NCBI GenBank assembly: GCA_046262315.1
Contig: JBHEMZ010000073.1
Location: forward strand, 1-30,154
Source of the DNA: JACVRM01 sp046262315
Lineage (GTDB): Bacteria; Actinomycetota; Thermoleophilia; Gaiellales; Gaiellaceae
DNA: 30,154 bases
Direction: 5' to 3'
Shown here one piece after another: positions 8,001 through 15,694 of the stretch; position 1 is the stretch's first letter, and each line of letters begins with the position of its first letter. The position numbers were made by a program, and so were the translations under genes. The notes beneath the pieces are model-generated. The model did no database searches and was not told where the DNA came from. It saw only the letters and a program-made list of their open reading frames with translations.

Positions 8001-8517
8001 CGAGCTCGACCTCCTGGGCGCGCTGCAGGCGATCCTGCCGCGTGAACAGGCGACAGCAGAGCGCGTACGCCGGCAGCGTCAGCAGCACGTTCAGCGCGAA
8101 CTGCGGCACGAGCGAGTCGAAGAGCATCCAGCGCGCGGACGTCGGCTCGCCGAGCGTGAAGTGCAGAAAGAAGCCTCCGAACGCGTAGAGCAGCGTGAAG
8201 GCGGGGACGGCGACGAGCGGGGCGTGCGCCCGGTCGCGCCCGCCCGTCTCGCCGTAGCGGCCGCACCAGTGGCCGACGAGCGTGAGCAGCAGCGAGCTGA
8301 AGCCGAGCGTTCCGAGCGTCGCCGTGTCGAGCAGGAACCCGGCCCAGAAGCCGGCGACTGCACCGATTGTGGAACCGGCGAGGAGCGCGACGACCGCGAC
8401 GGTCACGACCACGATGTCGGGGCCTCCGCCCGCGATCTCGATCGGCGCGAAGACGGCGAGCTGCGCCAGCACCGCAACGAAGACCAGCCCCAGCGCCTTG
8501 AGTCCGTCGGCGATCAC
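7993..8517 (-). CDS. mreD: Rod shape-determining membrane protein MreD
   Basis: MreD is a small integral membrane component of the elongasome that works with MreC. The 174-residue product is mostly hydrophobic, with about five predicted helices and a glycine-rich centre (AGFWAGFLLDTATLGTLG near 58-75) resembling the MreD core. Sequence conservation in MreD is low, so the call rests on size, topology and its place between mreC and mrdA. The start is GTG at 8517, overlapping the mreC stop in GTGA. The end overlaps the mrdA start, so translation is coupled on both sides. Confidence 0.92.
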   Translation of the reverse strand: MIADGLKALGLVFVAVLAQLAVFAPIEIAGGGPDIVVVTVAVVALLAGSTIGAVAGFWAGFLLDTATLGTLGFSSLLLTLVGHWCGRYGETGGRDRAHAPLVAVPAFTLLYAFGGFFLHFTLGEPTSARWMLFDSLVPQFALNVLLTLPAYALCCRLFTRQDRLQRAQEVELVG

Positions 8518-9464
8518 GGCAGGGTGGGCAGGGGCCGCTTTCGGAGCAGGATCACGAGACGCTCGAGGCCGGAGAGAGCTCCGAAGGGCGCAAGCTGGAC
8601 GAGCTTGAAGTTCTCGGTGTCTCTCTGGTCGACGCTCACCACTTTCCCGGCCGGGATCCCGGCCGGGTAGAACGAAACGAGCGCGCCACCGGAAAGACGC
8701 CCCGCGGTCGTGATCGTGTCTCCCGGCTGGACAACCTCCTCCTTCGGCACCCTGTCGAGCAGGAGCGTCGGCGTTCCGGGCCCCCGGCCGCGGAGGCTGC
8801 CTTTTGCATCCGTGTCCACGTCTCGCACGGAGACGGCGCTCGAGCGGTCGCTGATCAGGGTCACCTCGGCTGCCCCTGAGGCGACCTTCGAGACGTGGCC
8901 GGCGAGCATGCCTCCGACCGTCACGACTGGGTCGAAGAGCTTGACGCCGTCGCTCGTACCTGCGGAGACGACCAGCCGCTCGCGATAGGACAGCGGATCG
9001 GCCAGCACCTCGGTCACGAGCAGCCGGTAGTCCTGTGGGAACTGTGGGGAACGCGCGTAGCGGCCTGCGCGGCCGAGATCCGCGGCCTCCTCGCCCTGTG
9101 TGCCGCCGGTCGCGGCCAGCGCGCGCAGGCGGGCGATCTCCTTGCGTAGCTCCTCGTTCTCCGACTTCGCGTCGCGCAGCCCATCGAACCAGCCCCAGGC
9201 GTCGCGGAACGGTCGTACCAGACGCTCGGCGCCGATCTGGAATGGTTCGAGGGCTCGGGCCGCGGTCGACTGGACGCCGTGGAGCGCGCCGTCGTCGGAC
9301 TCGCGGAAGTAGCCCGTGATCATGGCGAGGGACACGAGCACGAGGGCCGCGACCACGATGCGCCGCCGTAACGGCCCACCGTAGCGGGCGCCGTACGACG
9401 AGGAGGCGGTGCGCTGAGCCGTCGCGCCCAGCGCGGCAAGCCGGACGCTTCTATTGCGGGGCAC
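8514..9464 (-). CDS. mreC: Rod shape-determining protein MreC
   Basis: MreC is a periplasm-facing scaffold that links MreB to PBP2 and RodA. The 316-residue product has an N-terminal basic cytoplasmic stretch, one membrane helix (about 34-52, RRRIVVAALVLVSLAMITGY), and a short coiled coil (about 90-118, KSENEELRKEIARLRAL). The two beta-barrel MreC domains follow, with conserved pieces such as VVTVGGMLAGHVSKV and VTLISDRSSAVSVR. The GTG at 9464 is the only start before the membrane helix; its Shine-Dalgarno is weak. Length and architecture are typical. A 203-base gap separates it from mreB, with the rest of the cluster tightly coupled downstream. Confidence 0.95.
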   Translation of the reverse strand: MPRNRSVRLAALGATAQRTASSSYGARYGGPLRRRIVVAALVLVSLAMITGYFRESDDGALHGVQSTAARALEPFQIGAERLVRPFRDAWGWFDGLRDAKSENEELRKEIARLRALAATGGTQGEEAADLGRAGRYARSPQFPQDYRLLVTEVLADPLSYRERLVVSAGTSDGVKLFDPVVTVGGMLAGHVSKVASGAAEVTLISDRSSAVSVRDVDTDAKGSLRGRGPGTPTLLLDRVPKEEVVQPGDTITTAGRLSGGALVSFYPAGIPAGKVVSVDQRDTENFKLVQLAPFGALSGLERLVILLRKRPLPTLP

Positions 9465-9579
9465 GAGCTCTCAAGGTTAGCGCAGGGTCCAGTGCCCTCC
9501 AGGCAGTACACGCCGGCTTCTGGCCCGCGATGACGAGGCGCGAGAGTCGACCCTTCTCCTTGCCTAGGTGCCCGACCTT

Positions 9580-9599
9580 GGCCGCGGACGAGTGCGGCC
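9580..9599 (-). promoter_or_regulatory. Hairpin in the mreB-mreC gap
   Basis: GGCCGC and GCGGCC form a perfect 6-bp stem with an 8-base loop inside the 203-base gap. It lacks a U-tract, so it is not a classical terminator. It may limit read-through from mreB, or be chance in GC-rich DNA. Nothing else recognisable was seen in this gap. Confidence 0.2.
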
Positions 9600-9667
9600 T
9601 CTCGCCCGGTCCCGGTCCATACGCTCGACGGCGTCACCTGAAGCGCACTGGCGGAATTCGGTCGCGG

Positions 9668-10720
9668 CTACGAGCGGTACCCGTTGCGGCTGCGCCGCGA
9701 CCGGGCGGTCTTCTTGAGCTGCTCGAGCACCTCGAGGCTGCGGCCGGAGCCGACGGCCACGCAGGTGAGCGGCGAGTCAGCGAGCTGGGTGGGCATGTGC
9801 GTCTCGTGGCGGAGGCGCTCGTCGAGACCGTGCAGGAGTGCGCCGCCGCCGGCCAGCACGATGCCGCGGTCCATGATGTCGGCGGCCAGCTCGGGCGGCG
9901 TCTTGTCGAGGGTCGAACGGATGGCGTCGATGATCTGGCTGACCGGCTCCTCGAGCGCCTCGCGAATCTCCTCCGAGTTGAGGATGACCGTCTTCGGCAG
10001 GCCGGTGAGCATGTCGCGACCGCGCACCTCGGCCTGCACCTCCTCGCGCATACGAAAGGCGGAACCGACCTCGAGCTTGATCTCCTCGGAGGTTTGCTGG
10101 CCGATCAGGAGCTTGTACTCCTTCTTGACGTGGCTGGTGATCGCCTCGTCCATCTCGTCACCCCCAACGCGGAGGCTCTGCGAGACGACGATGCCGCCGA
10201 GAGAGATGACCGCGACCTCGGTCGTGCCGCCGCCGACGTCGACGATCATGTTCCCGGTCGGCTCGGAGACTGGCAGTCCCGCGCCGATCGCCGCCGCCAT
10301 GGGCTCCTCGATCAGGTGCGCCTCGCGGGCGCCTGCGGAGAGCGTGGCCTCCTCCACGGCGCGCTTCTCGACCCCGGTCACCCCTGAGGGCACGCACACG
10401 ACTACGCGCGGGTGCGCGAAGCGGTTCTGATGCACCTTCTGGATGAAATGGCGCAGCATCTGCTCCGTGACGTCGAAGTCGGCGATCACGCCGTCCTTGA
10501 GCGGGCGGATGGCCGTGATCGAGCCAGGCGTGCGGCCGAGCATCCGCTTGGCCTCGACGCCGACGGCATGCACCTCGCCGGTGCGCTGGTCGATCGCGAC
10601 CACGGAGGGCTCGGAGAGCACGATGCCGCGCCCGCGCACGTAGACGAGCGTGTTGGCCGTGCCGAGGTCAACGGCCATATCGCGGCCGCCAAAGCCGTTC
10701 ATGAAATCGAGAAACCCCAT
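9668..10720 (-). CDS. mreB: Actin-like cell-shape protein MreB
   Basis: MreB forms membrane-associated filaments that orient cell-wall synthesis. The 350-residue product carries the actin-fold nucleotide motifs: phosphate-1 DLGTANTLVYV (from 18), phosphate-2 MIVDVGGGTTEV, and the adenosine motif GIVLAGGGALLHG. The N-terminus MGFLDFMNGF is amphipathic and may bind membrane. I chose the ATG at 10720 because it gives the standard short N-terminus; longer versions add Arg/Ser-rich sequence unlike the family. There is no Shine-Dalgarno, and TAAGAT lies 12-17 bases upstream, so the message may be nearly leaderless. The C-terminus carries an extra basic tail (KKTARSRRSRNGYRS). Confidence 0.97.
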   Translation of the reverse strand: MGFLDFMNGFGGRDMAVDLGTANTLVYVRGRGIVLSEPSVVAIDQRTGEVHAVGVEAKRMLGRTPGSITAIRPLKDGVIADFDVTEQMLRHFIQKVHQNRFAHPRVVVCVPSGVTGVEKRAVEEATLSAGAREAHLIEEPMAAAIGAGLPVSEPTGNMIVDVGGGTTEVAVISLGGIVVSQSLRVGGDEMDEAITSHVKKEYKLLIGQQTSEEIKLEVGSAFRMREEVQAEVRGRDMLTGLPKTVILNSEEIREALEEPVSQIIDAIRSTLDKTPPELAADIMDRGIVLAGGGALLHGLDERLRHETHMPTQLADSPLTCVAVGSGRSLEVLEQLKKTARSRRSRNGYRS

Positions 10721-10731
10721 AGGAGCAGGCG

Positions 10732-10737
10732 ATCTTA
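10732..10737 (-). promoter_or_regulatory. Possible mreB -10 element
   Basis: On the minus strand TGTAAGAT ends 11 bases before the mreB ATG at 10720. TAAGAT matches the -10 consensus at four of six positions and has the TG of an extended -10. I see no good -35 partner. Transcription would start only a few bases before the ATG, in keeping with the absence of a Shine-Dalgarno. Confidence 0.28.
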
Positions 10738-10909
10738 CAGCGAGGCTGCTGCGTCGCCTAGCCACGGTAGCCGAAGCCTCGAAAGCCCGGCGACGCGCTC
10801 CCGCCCCAACCGGAGCGACGGGACCACCATCCTCCTCCCACTGACGACGCTAACGCTGGCGGGCGCGCCCATGTGACTGCGCCGACTTTGGCACGGCGAT
10901 AGTCGGCCG

Positions 10910-11410
10910 TCAGGAACGATCGAGGTACACGTCCGTGAAGCGGAGCCGCGCGACCGGCCTCGCGCGCGACCCGACCTCCGCTACCCAGACGGTAGTCACG
11001 CCGCTTACGAGTGTCTGACACGGCGCACCGACGCCCGGCGAGGGGCACTCGATCCGTCGGCGCGTGATCGCGTCGGCGGCCCATGCGATGCGCCGACCGT
11101 CGAAGTCGAAATCGACGAGCGAGCTCCGTTCGGCGAGACGAATGACGGGCAGCAGGCGGCCGTCGAGCGAGGCGACGGCGAGGTCGGACGGCCTTGCGGC
11201 GCCGGGCACCTCAATAGCGAGGCGATCGTGGGCGAGCAGGATCTTCGGGTAACCGCCACGGCGGCGAAGAGGGTGCGGCCGGTCGCCGGCCGGCGAGTAC
11301 GCGATCTTTCCCGTCCGCTCGCTTCGAGATCGTCGTCGACCCCCGGGGCAAGACAGGAACGCGGTGGCACAATCCGCCGGAACGGCCCGTGGAGCGGCCC
11401 CGCGACGACG
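10910..11410 (-). pseudogene. Remnant of a secreted beta-propeller-like protein (C-terminal part)
   Basis: The frame stays open across this span, but the only start codon in it is a GTG at 11209, deep inside the homologous-looking part. The translation reads like the end of a WD40/TolB-type propeller: GKIAYSPAGD, then GYPKILLAHDRLAIEV, LVDFDFDGRRIAWA, and TTVWVAEV near the end, with alternating beta-strand character. No N-terminal part, signal peptide or Shine-Dalgarno is visible before the overlap with the end of maf. I therefore read it as a truncated leftover. A short gene starting at 11209 (99 aa) cannot be excluded. The family assignment is from strand pattern only. Confidence 0.4.
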
Positions 11411-11421
11411 CTGGTTAGCCG

Positions 11422-12015
11422 CTAACCAAAGCCGTAGACGCCGGCGAAGCGCTCAGCGAGCAGCCGCACGAGCAGGGCGCCCGGCAAGCCGACGACATTG
11501 AGGTAGTCGCCCTCGATCCGTTCCACGAGCGCTGCGCCCCGCCCCTGGATGCCGTACGCACCCGCGCGGCCCTCCCACTCCCCCGTTGCCACGTAGGCGG
11601 CGAGGTCGCGCGGTGTCAGGTCGCGAAAACGGACGACCGTCCGCTCGGTCTCCACAACCTCCCAGCCCGGGGTGACCAGGCAGAGACCGGAGACGACGAC
11701 GTGCTCTCGCCCAGCGAGCTCCTCGAGCATCGAGATCGCCTCGGCGGGGCTCTCCGCCTTGCTGTAGACGCGGCTGCCTGCGCACACGGTCGTATCAACG
11801 CCCAGCACGAGCCTGTCGCCTGCGCCGTCCGCGACCGAGCGCGCCTTCGCGCGCGCGTGCGCGCGCACGAGCGCCTCCGGGTCGGCGTCCGGAGGGTCGT
11901 GCTCCTCGTAGCGCGGCGCGACGACGTCGAACGGGATGCCGAGCTGCCGCAGGATCGCCGGCCGCTGCGGCGAGGTCGACGCGACCAGCAGCGGCGGGGC
12001 GGGGATCGCGCTCAC
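11422..12015 (-). CDS. maf: Maf-family nucleotide pyrophosphatase
   Basis: Maf proteins hydrolyse non-canonical or modified nucleoside triphosphates (such as dTTP, UTP or m5UTP types) to monophosphates and pyrophosphate. The 197-residue product has the N-terminal ASTSPQR motif (usual form S/ASxSPRR), the YEEHDPPDADPEALV segment, and LGVDTTV with D74 matching the catalytic aspartate. It also has YSKAESPAEAISML and the C-terminal GAYGIQGRGAALVERIEGDY block. The GTG at 12015 overlaps the TGA of the upstream methyltransferase in GTGA, which fixes the start and implies coupling; a longer frame would not match the family. Substrate cannot be told from sequence alone. Confidence 0.95.
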   Translation of the reverse strand: MSAIPAPPLLVASTSPQRPAILRQLGIPFDVVAPRYEEHDPPDADPEALVRAHARAKARSVADGAGDRLVLGVDTTVCAGSRVYSKAESPAEAISMLEELAGREHVVVSGLCLVTPGWEVVETERTVVRFRDLTPRDLAAYVATGEWEGRAGAYGIQGRGAALVERIEGDYLNVVGLPGALLVRLLAERFAGVYGFG

Positions 12016-12779
12016 GCGACCTTGCGCGCTCGCCACATCTCCTCGGCCGGCCACTTCGTCGCCCACTCGGGGGTGAAGAGGTTGAAGCGGCTCGGCTCTG
12101 CGTCGGGCTTGCCACGCAGCTCGACGAAGTCCTCGATCTCGAAGCCCGTCCCGGTGAGGAGCCGGATCCAGTCCCCGTAGCCGAGGTGAAAGTCGACGCT
12201 GTCGTCGTCAGGCCACTCGAAACGGCGCATGCCGAAGTACGGACGCTGGAAACGCGTGCCCGCCGGGAAGTCCGCCTCGAGCTCGGGCATGCAGAGCACG
12301 AGCAGCGTACCGTTGACGAGGAAGACGATGTGCCCGCCGGGACGCAGTACGCGTGCCGCCTCGGGAATCCAGACGTACGGGTCAGTCCAGATGCTCGCGC
12401 CGTACTCCGAGACGACGAGGTCGAACGACTCGTCGGCAAAGGGCATCGCCTCCGCGGATCCGTGCACCAGCGGGAACTCGAGGCCGAACTCCTGCTGGAA
12501 CAGCCGCGCCGTGGCGAGCTGCTCGTCCGAGACGTCGATGCCGGTTACGCGCGCGCCGCGGTGCGCCAGCCATGCGGATACGTACGCAGTGCCGCAGCCC
12601 GCTTCGAGAACGTCTGCGCCGGCGAGCTCAGGTAGTACGCGGATCTCCGACTCGGGCGTGTCGACGATGCCCCACGTAATCTCCTGTGCCGCCCAGTTGC
12701 GCCGGCCGGGTTCGACGAACTCGGCCGCCCAGACGTTCCACTCGGCCCGGTTCCGCGCGGCGTGGTCGCTCAGCTCCAC
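12012..12779 (-). CDS. Class I SAM-dependent methyltransferase (tandem copy 1)
   Basis: This 256-residue enzyme has the Rossmann methyltransferase fold: motif I VLEAGCGTAYVSAWL (about 57-71), the acidic end of strand 2 in VTGIDVS, motif II in the FADESFDLVVSEYG region, and motif III in AARVLRPGGHIVF. It resembles methyltransferase type 11 / UbiE-like proteins acting on small molecules. The GTG at 12779 overlaps the end of the neighbouring methyltransferase by ten bases, and its end overlaps maf, so all three are coupled. The substrate is unknown. It aligns over its whole length with the gene just upstream, including the N-terminal NRAEW/NRAAW block and the FGMRRFEW/FGLHRMEW block, so the two arose by duplication. 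Confidence 0.9.
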   Translation of the reverse strand: MELSDHAARNRAEWNVWAAEFVEPGRRNWAAQEITWGIVDTPESEIRVLPELAGADVLEAGCGTAYVSAWLAHRGARVTGIDVSDEQLATARLFQQEFGLEFPLVHGSAEAMPFADESFDLVVSEYGASIWTDPYVWIPEAARVLRPGGHIVFLVNGTLLVLCMPELEADFPAGTRFQRPYFGMRRFEWPDDDSVDFHLGYGDWIRLLTGTGFEIEDFVELRGKPDAEPSRFNLFTPEWATKWPAEEMWRARKVA

Positions 12780-13531
12780 CGCCTGCGCACCTTCCAGATC
12801 TGCTCCATCGGCCAGCTGCGCGCCCACTCGGTCTCCTCGGCCGTGCGGTACGTGGATTCCGCCCCTTTCGGCGGCCGGTCCTCATGGAGCCGCTCCACTA
12901 CGAAATCGTTGCGGCAGAAGAGCCGGATCCACTCGCTCTGCGGCAGGTTGAACTCGACGGCCTCTCCGGGCCATTCCATGCGATGGAGACCGAAGTACGG
13001 GTCGCAGAGCGCCGGCCGAATCCGATCTTCCGCGTCCCAACAGACGTTCGAGAGCGGCGTCGAATGCGAGAACGCGAAGAGGCCGCCCGGCCGCAGCAGC
13101 CGCGCCGCTTCCGGCACGGTGACCCACGGGTCGGCGAAGGTCATCGCGCCGTGGTCGCAGAAGACGACGTCGAAGCTCGCGTCGTCGAAAGGCGCTTCGC
13201 CCGCGCTGGCGTGGACGAGCGGGAACTCGGCGCCCGCCTCGGCCAGCAGCCGGCGCGCATGCTCGAGCTGGCGCGCGGAGTTGTCCATCCCGACGGGACG
13301 CGCGCCCTGCCGGGCCAGCAGGATCGACCACTGGGCGGCGCCGCAGCCGTACTCCAGCACGTCCTGACCGGCGACGTCGCCGAGGATGCCGAGCTCGGCC
13401 TCCGGAATCTGCCACATGCCCCAGCGCGGCTCTGGCCGGCCGAGCGTCTCGCGGTGCAGCTCCTGGTACTCGTCGGCCCGCGCGTCCCAGGCGGCGCGGT
13501 TGTGAAGCGCGTCAGACGAGCTCTGCGGCAT
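12770..13531 (-). CDS. Class I SAM-dependent methyltransferase (tandem copy 2)
   Basis: This 253-residue paralogue of the adjacent methyltransferase has motif I VLEYGCGAAQWSILL (about 58-72), GARPVGMDNS for strand 2, FDDASFDVVFCDHGA, and AARLLRPGGLFAF. The ATG at 13531 gives MPQSSSDALHNRAAWDARAD, matching the N-terminus of the paralogue, and overlaps the last 20 bases of ndk. Differences at motif I (YGCGAAQW against AGCGTAYV) and in the centre (STPLSNVCW against NGTLLVLCM) suggest different substrates. Its place between ndk and maf may be simple operon hitch-hiking. No function is claimed beyond the fold. Confidence 0.9.
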   Translation of the reverse strand: MPQSSSDALHNRAAWDARADEYQELHRETLGRPEPRWGMWQIPEAELGILGDVAGQDVLEYGCGAAQWSILLARQGARPVGMDNSARQLEHARRLLAEAGAEFPLVHASAGEAPFDDASFDVVFCDHGAMTFADPWVTVPEAARLLRPGGLFAFSHSTPLSNVCWDAEDRIRPALCDPYFGLHRMEWPGEAVEFNLPQSEWIRLFCRNDFVVERLHEDRPPKGAESTYRTAEETEWARSWPMEQIWKVRRRWS

Positions 13532-13931
13532 CGAACCAGAGCGCGATCTCGCGCTCGGCCGACTCCGGCGCGTCCGAGCCGTGCACGAGATTGTCCGGCA
13601 TTGACAGCGCGAGATCGCCACGGATCGTGCCGGGTGCGGAGTCGGCCGGGTTCGTCGCGCCCATCGTCGAGCGGACGACCGCGATCGCGCCCTCGCCCTC
13701 CAGCACGAGCGCAAGTGTTGGTGCCGAGGTGATGAACTCCACGAGCTCGCCGAAGAACGGTTTCTCGGTGTGCTCGGCGTAGTGCTCCTCGGCGAGCGCA
13801 CCGTCGACGTGCACGAGGCGGGTGGCGCGGATGGTCAGGCCGCGCTGCTCGAAGCGGCTCAGGATCTCGCCCGCCAGCCCGCGCCCCATGGCATCCGGCT
13901 TGACGAGCACGAGCGTACGTTCCGCGGCCAT
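13512..13931 (-). CDS. ndk: Nucleoside diphosphate kinase
   Basis: Ndk transfers the gamma phosphate between nucleoside triphosphates and diphosphates through a phosphohistidine. The 139-residue product has the canonical LVLVKPDAMGRGLAGEI start, the MGATNPADSAPGTIRGD block, and the active-site NLVHGSD with H117. Length is normal. I chose the ATG at 13931 because it yields the family N-terminus; there is no clear Shine-Dalgarno. It follows the zinc-ribbon gene by 13 bases and overlaps the next methyltransferase by 20, so it belongs to the valS-folC-...-maf operon. With Maf nearby, the operon has two nucleotide-pool enzymes. Confidence 0.97.
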   Translation of the reverse strand: MAAERTLVLVKPDAMGRGLAGEILSRFEQRGLTIRATRLVHVDGALAEEHYAEHTEKPFFGELVEFITSAPTLALVLEGEGAIAVVRSTMGATNPADSAPGTIRGDLALSMPDNLVHGSDAPESAEREIALWFDAAELV

Positions 13932-13944
13932 CGAGCGCGGAACT

Positions 13945-14493
13945 CTATTCCGAGGCGCGACGCCGGCCCGAGGCGCGCGAAGAGCTGGTCGGCGCGAACT
14001 CGATCGGCGCCGGTGTCGCCACGCGCTTCTCACAGTAGGGACAGACCTGCCAGAGCGGCTCGAGCGGCTGTTTGCACGTCTCGCACGCCTGCTTCAGCTT
14101 GGTGGTGCAGACCGGGCAGACGAGGAAGCTCTCGCGCACGGCGGCGCGGCAGACCGGGCAGTGCAGGTCGCTCTCGGCTAGGCGCTCCTCCATTGCCTTG
14201 ATCTCGAGCTCGCGCTCGCGCACGTCGTCCAGATACTCAGGCGGCCGGAAGAGCATGTAGACGATGGCGCCGACGAACGGCGGCACCAGGCCGAGCACGG
14301 TCGCCATGCCGACGAGCCAGGGATCGGCGATGCGCCGGCGAGCGTCCTTGAACACCCAGTAGGCAACGGCCAACCAGAAGACCAGCACGAAAAAGAGCGC
14401 CAGATTGCGGACGACGAGCCAGGTTCCCGAGTCGAAGAAGTCCCGGAGTCCGTCGAAGATGCTGTCGTCGTCTGTGGCGGCGAGGGGAAGCAC
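13945..14493 (-). CDS. Membrane protein with a cytoplasmic double zinc ribbon
   Basis: The 182-residue protein has two membrane helices (about 26-47 and 60-82), a charged linker with helical heptads (EYLDDVRERELEIKAMEERL), and then four CxxC pairs. These are at 112/115, 126/129, 137/140 and 151/154, enough for two zinc ribbons of the double-zinc-ribbon (DZR) type. The short tail is Ser/Arg-rich. The start is GTG at 14493 with GGAGG four bases upstream. It lies 11 bases after the 37-aa membrane peptide and 13 before ndk. Such proteins are conserved hypotheticals; the ribbons may bind nucleic acid or partner proteins at the membrane. I cannot assign a role. Confidence 0.85.
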   Translation of the reverse strand: MLPLAATDDDSIFDGLRDFFDSGTWLVVRNLALFFVLVFWLAVAYWVFKDARRRIADPWLVGMATVLGLVPPFVGAIVYMLFRPPEYLDDVRERELEIKAMEERLAESDLHCPVCRAAVRESFLVCPVCTTKLKQACETCKQPLEPLWQVCPYCEKRVATPAPIEFAPTSSSRASGRRRASE

Positions 14494-14504
14494 GAAACCT
14501 CCGG

Positions 14505-14618
14505 TTAGAGCAGCAGCTGCCCGACGAGGTAGCCGGCGGCAAACGCGAGCCCGACGATCGCCAGGACGATGATCGCAGCGAACGCGAAGACGCTCAGCCT
14601 CTCTACGAGCCGCTTCAT
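14505..14618 (-). CDS. 37-residue single-helix membrane peptide
   Basis: The frame from the ATG at 14618 encodes MKRLVERLSVF, then an unbroken hydrophobic stretch (about residues 10-35, rich in Ala, Ile, Leu and Val), ending YLVGQLLL. A positive N-terminus followed by one helix implies N-in topology. It fits exactly between the folC stop (11 bases upstream) and the membrane zinc-ribbon gene (11 bases downstream). No Shine-Dalgarno is seen, so it may depend on coupling to folC. The spacing, clean topology and lack of any competing frame support a real small protein. Function is unknown; interaction with the adjacent membrane protein is a guess. Confidence 0.6.
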   Translation of the reverse strand: MKRLVERLSVFAFAAIIVLAIVGLAFAAGYLVGQLLL

Positions 14619-14628
14619 GGTACGCGGT

Positions 14629-15684
14629 CTAGGGGACGGAATGGAGATCCGCGAGAAGGTACAGCGACCCCGTGACGAGCACGGCGCCGTCCGGCCCCGC
14701 GAGCTCGCGCGCGCGGGCGAGGGCAGCGTGCGGGTCAGGGACCGTCTCGACGTGCTCGAAGTGCGCGCGAGCCCGCTCGGCGAGCGCCTCGGCGGCCAGG
14801 GCGCGGGGATTCGAGGATTGCGTCGCGACGAGCGACGTGCCCGCGGCAGCCAGGCGCTCGAGGATCGCATCGGCGTCCTTGTCCGCCAGGACCGACGCGC
14901 AGATGACGTAGCTGTCGCGCGGGAGCTGAGCGAGTAGCCAGTCGACCGCCTCGGGCGTGTGAGCGCCGTCACGGACCTCGCCGACGCGCAGCTCGAGCCG
15001 GCCGGGGAGCGTGACCTCCGGGTCCGGGCCGAGCGGCCGGTCGACGAACGCCTCGGCGGCCTCGCGCGCGCCCCCGACGAGCGTGACCGCCCCCGCCGGG
15101 ACGAGGTGAGAGAAGCTGTTGTCCGGCAGGACAACTACCCTGGCTGCATGCGCCACCGCCAGCTTCTCCGCCGCGATCTCCTCCGGCGTCTCGCCCAGCA
15201 CGTCCGTGTGCTCGCGCAGCACGTTCGTCAGCAGCGCCACCTCGGCGTCGACGATATTCGTGGCGTCGAGCCGCCCGCCGAGCCCCGCCTCGACGACTGC
15301 GACCTCGACGCCGGCGGCGGCGAACTCGGCGAAGGCGGCAGCGGTCAGCACCTCGAACTGCGTCGCGCCAATCGCCTCGGCCGCCGCGCGCACGCGCCCG
15401 ATCGCCCGCTCGAACCCCCCCTCGCGGCCCTCGACCTCGATCCGCTCCGCCCACCCGGAGACGTGCGGCGACGTGTACACGCCGGTGCGAAGCCCGTCGG
15501 CCCGGAGCAGCGCTCCGATCGTGCGCGCGGCGGTGGACTTGCCCTTCGAGCCGACGACGTGGATCGCCCGGTAGCGCCGCTGCGGGTCGCCGAGCTCGCC
15601 GAGCAGCGCGCGCATCCCCTCGAGCCCGAACTCCTCGGGCCACGGCGACAGCGACTCGACCCAGGCCTCGGCTGCCTTCGGCAT
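14629..15684 (-). CDS. folC: Folylpolyglutamate synthase / dihydrofolate synthase
   Basis: FolC adds glutamate to dihydropteroate and/or folates, using ATP. The product has the Mur-ligase-like ATP loop VVGSKGKST (45-51 core; the usual form is GTNGKGS), the YTSPHVSGWAERIEV substrate segment, and EAGLGGRLDATNIVD, a strong FolC signature. It also has LTNVLREHTDVLGET and a C-terminal VLVTGSLYLLADL. At 351 residues it is shorter than most FolC proteins (about 420-450), mainly in the middle and C-terminal domain, although the conserved blocks remain. The ATG at 15684 lies ten bases after the valS stop, directly behind a strong hairpin. Whether it is mono- or bifunctional cannot be told. Confidence 0.94.
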   Translation of the reverse strand: MPKAAEAWVESLSPWPEEFGLEGMRALLGELGDPQRRYRAIHVVGSKGKSTAARTIGALLRADGLRTGVYTSPHVSGWAERIEVEGREGGFERAIGRVRAAAEAIGATQFEVLTAAAFAEFAAAGVEVAVVEAGLGGRLDATNIVDAEVALLTNVLREHTDVLGETPEEIAAEKLAVAHAARVVVLPDNSFSHLVPAGAVTLVGGAREAAEAFVDRPLGPDPEVTLPGRLELRVGEVRDGAHTPEAVDWLLAQLPRDSYVICASVLADKDADAILERLAAAGTSLVATQSSNPRALAAEALAERARAHFEHVETVPDPHAALARARELAGPDGAVLVTGSLYLLADLHSVP

Positions 15685-15694
15685 CCGAGGCTAG

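Noticed and set aside
10740..10840. A 31-codon frame on the minus strand upstream of mreB with a GGAGG-rich leader
   Set aside because: The purine run touches the ATG with almost no spacing, the product has no recognisable character, and the frame ends inside the putative mreB promoter.
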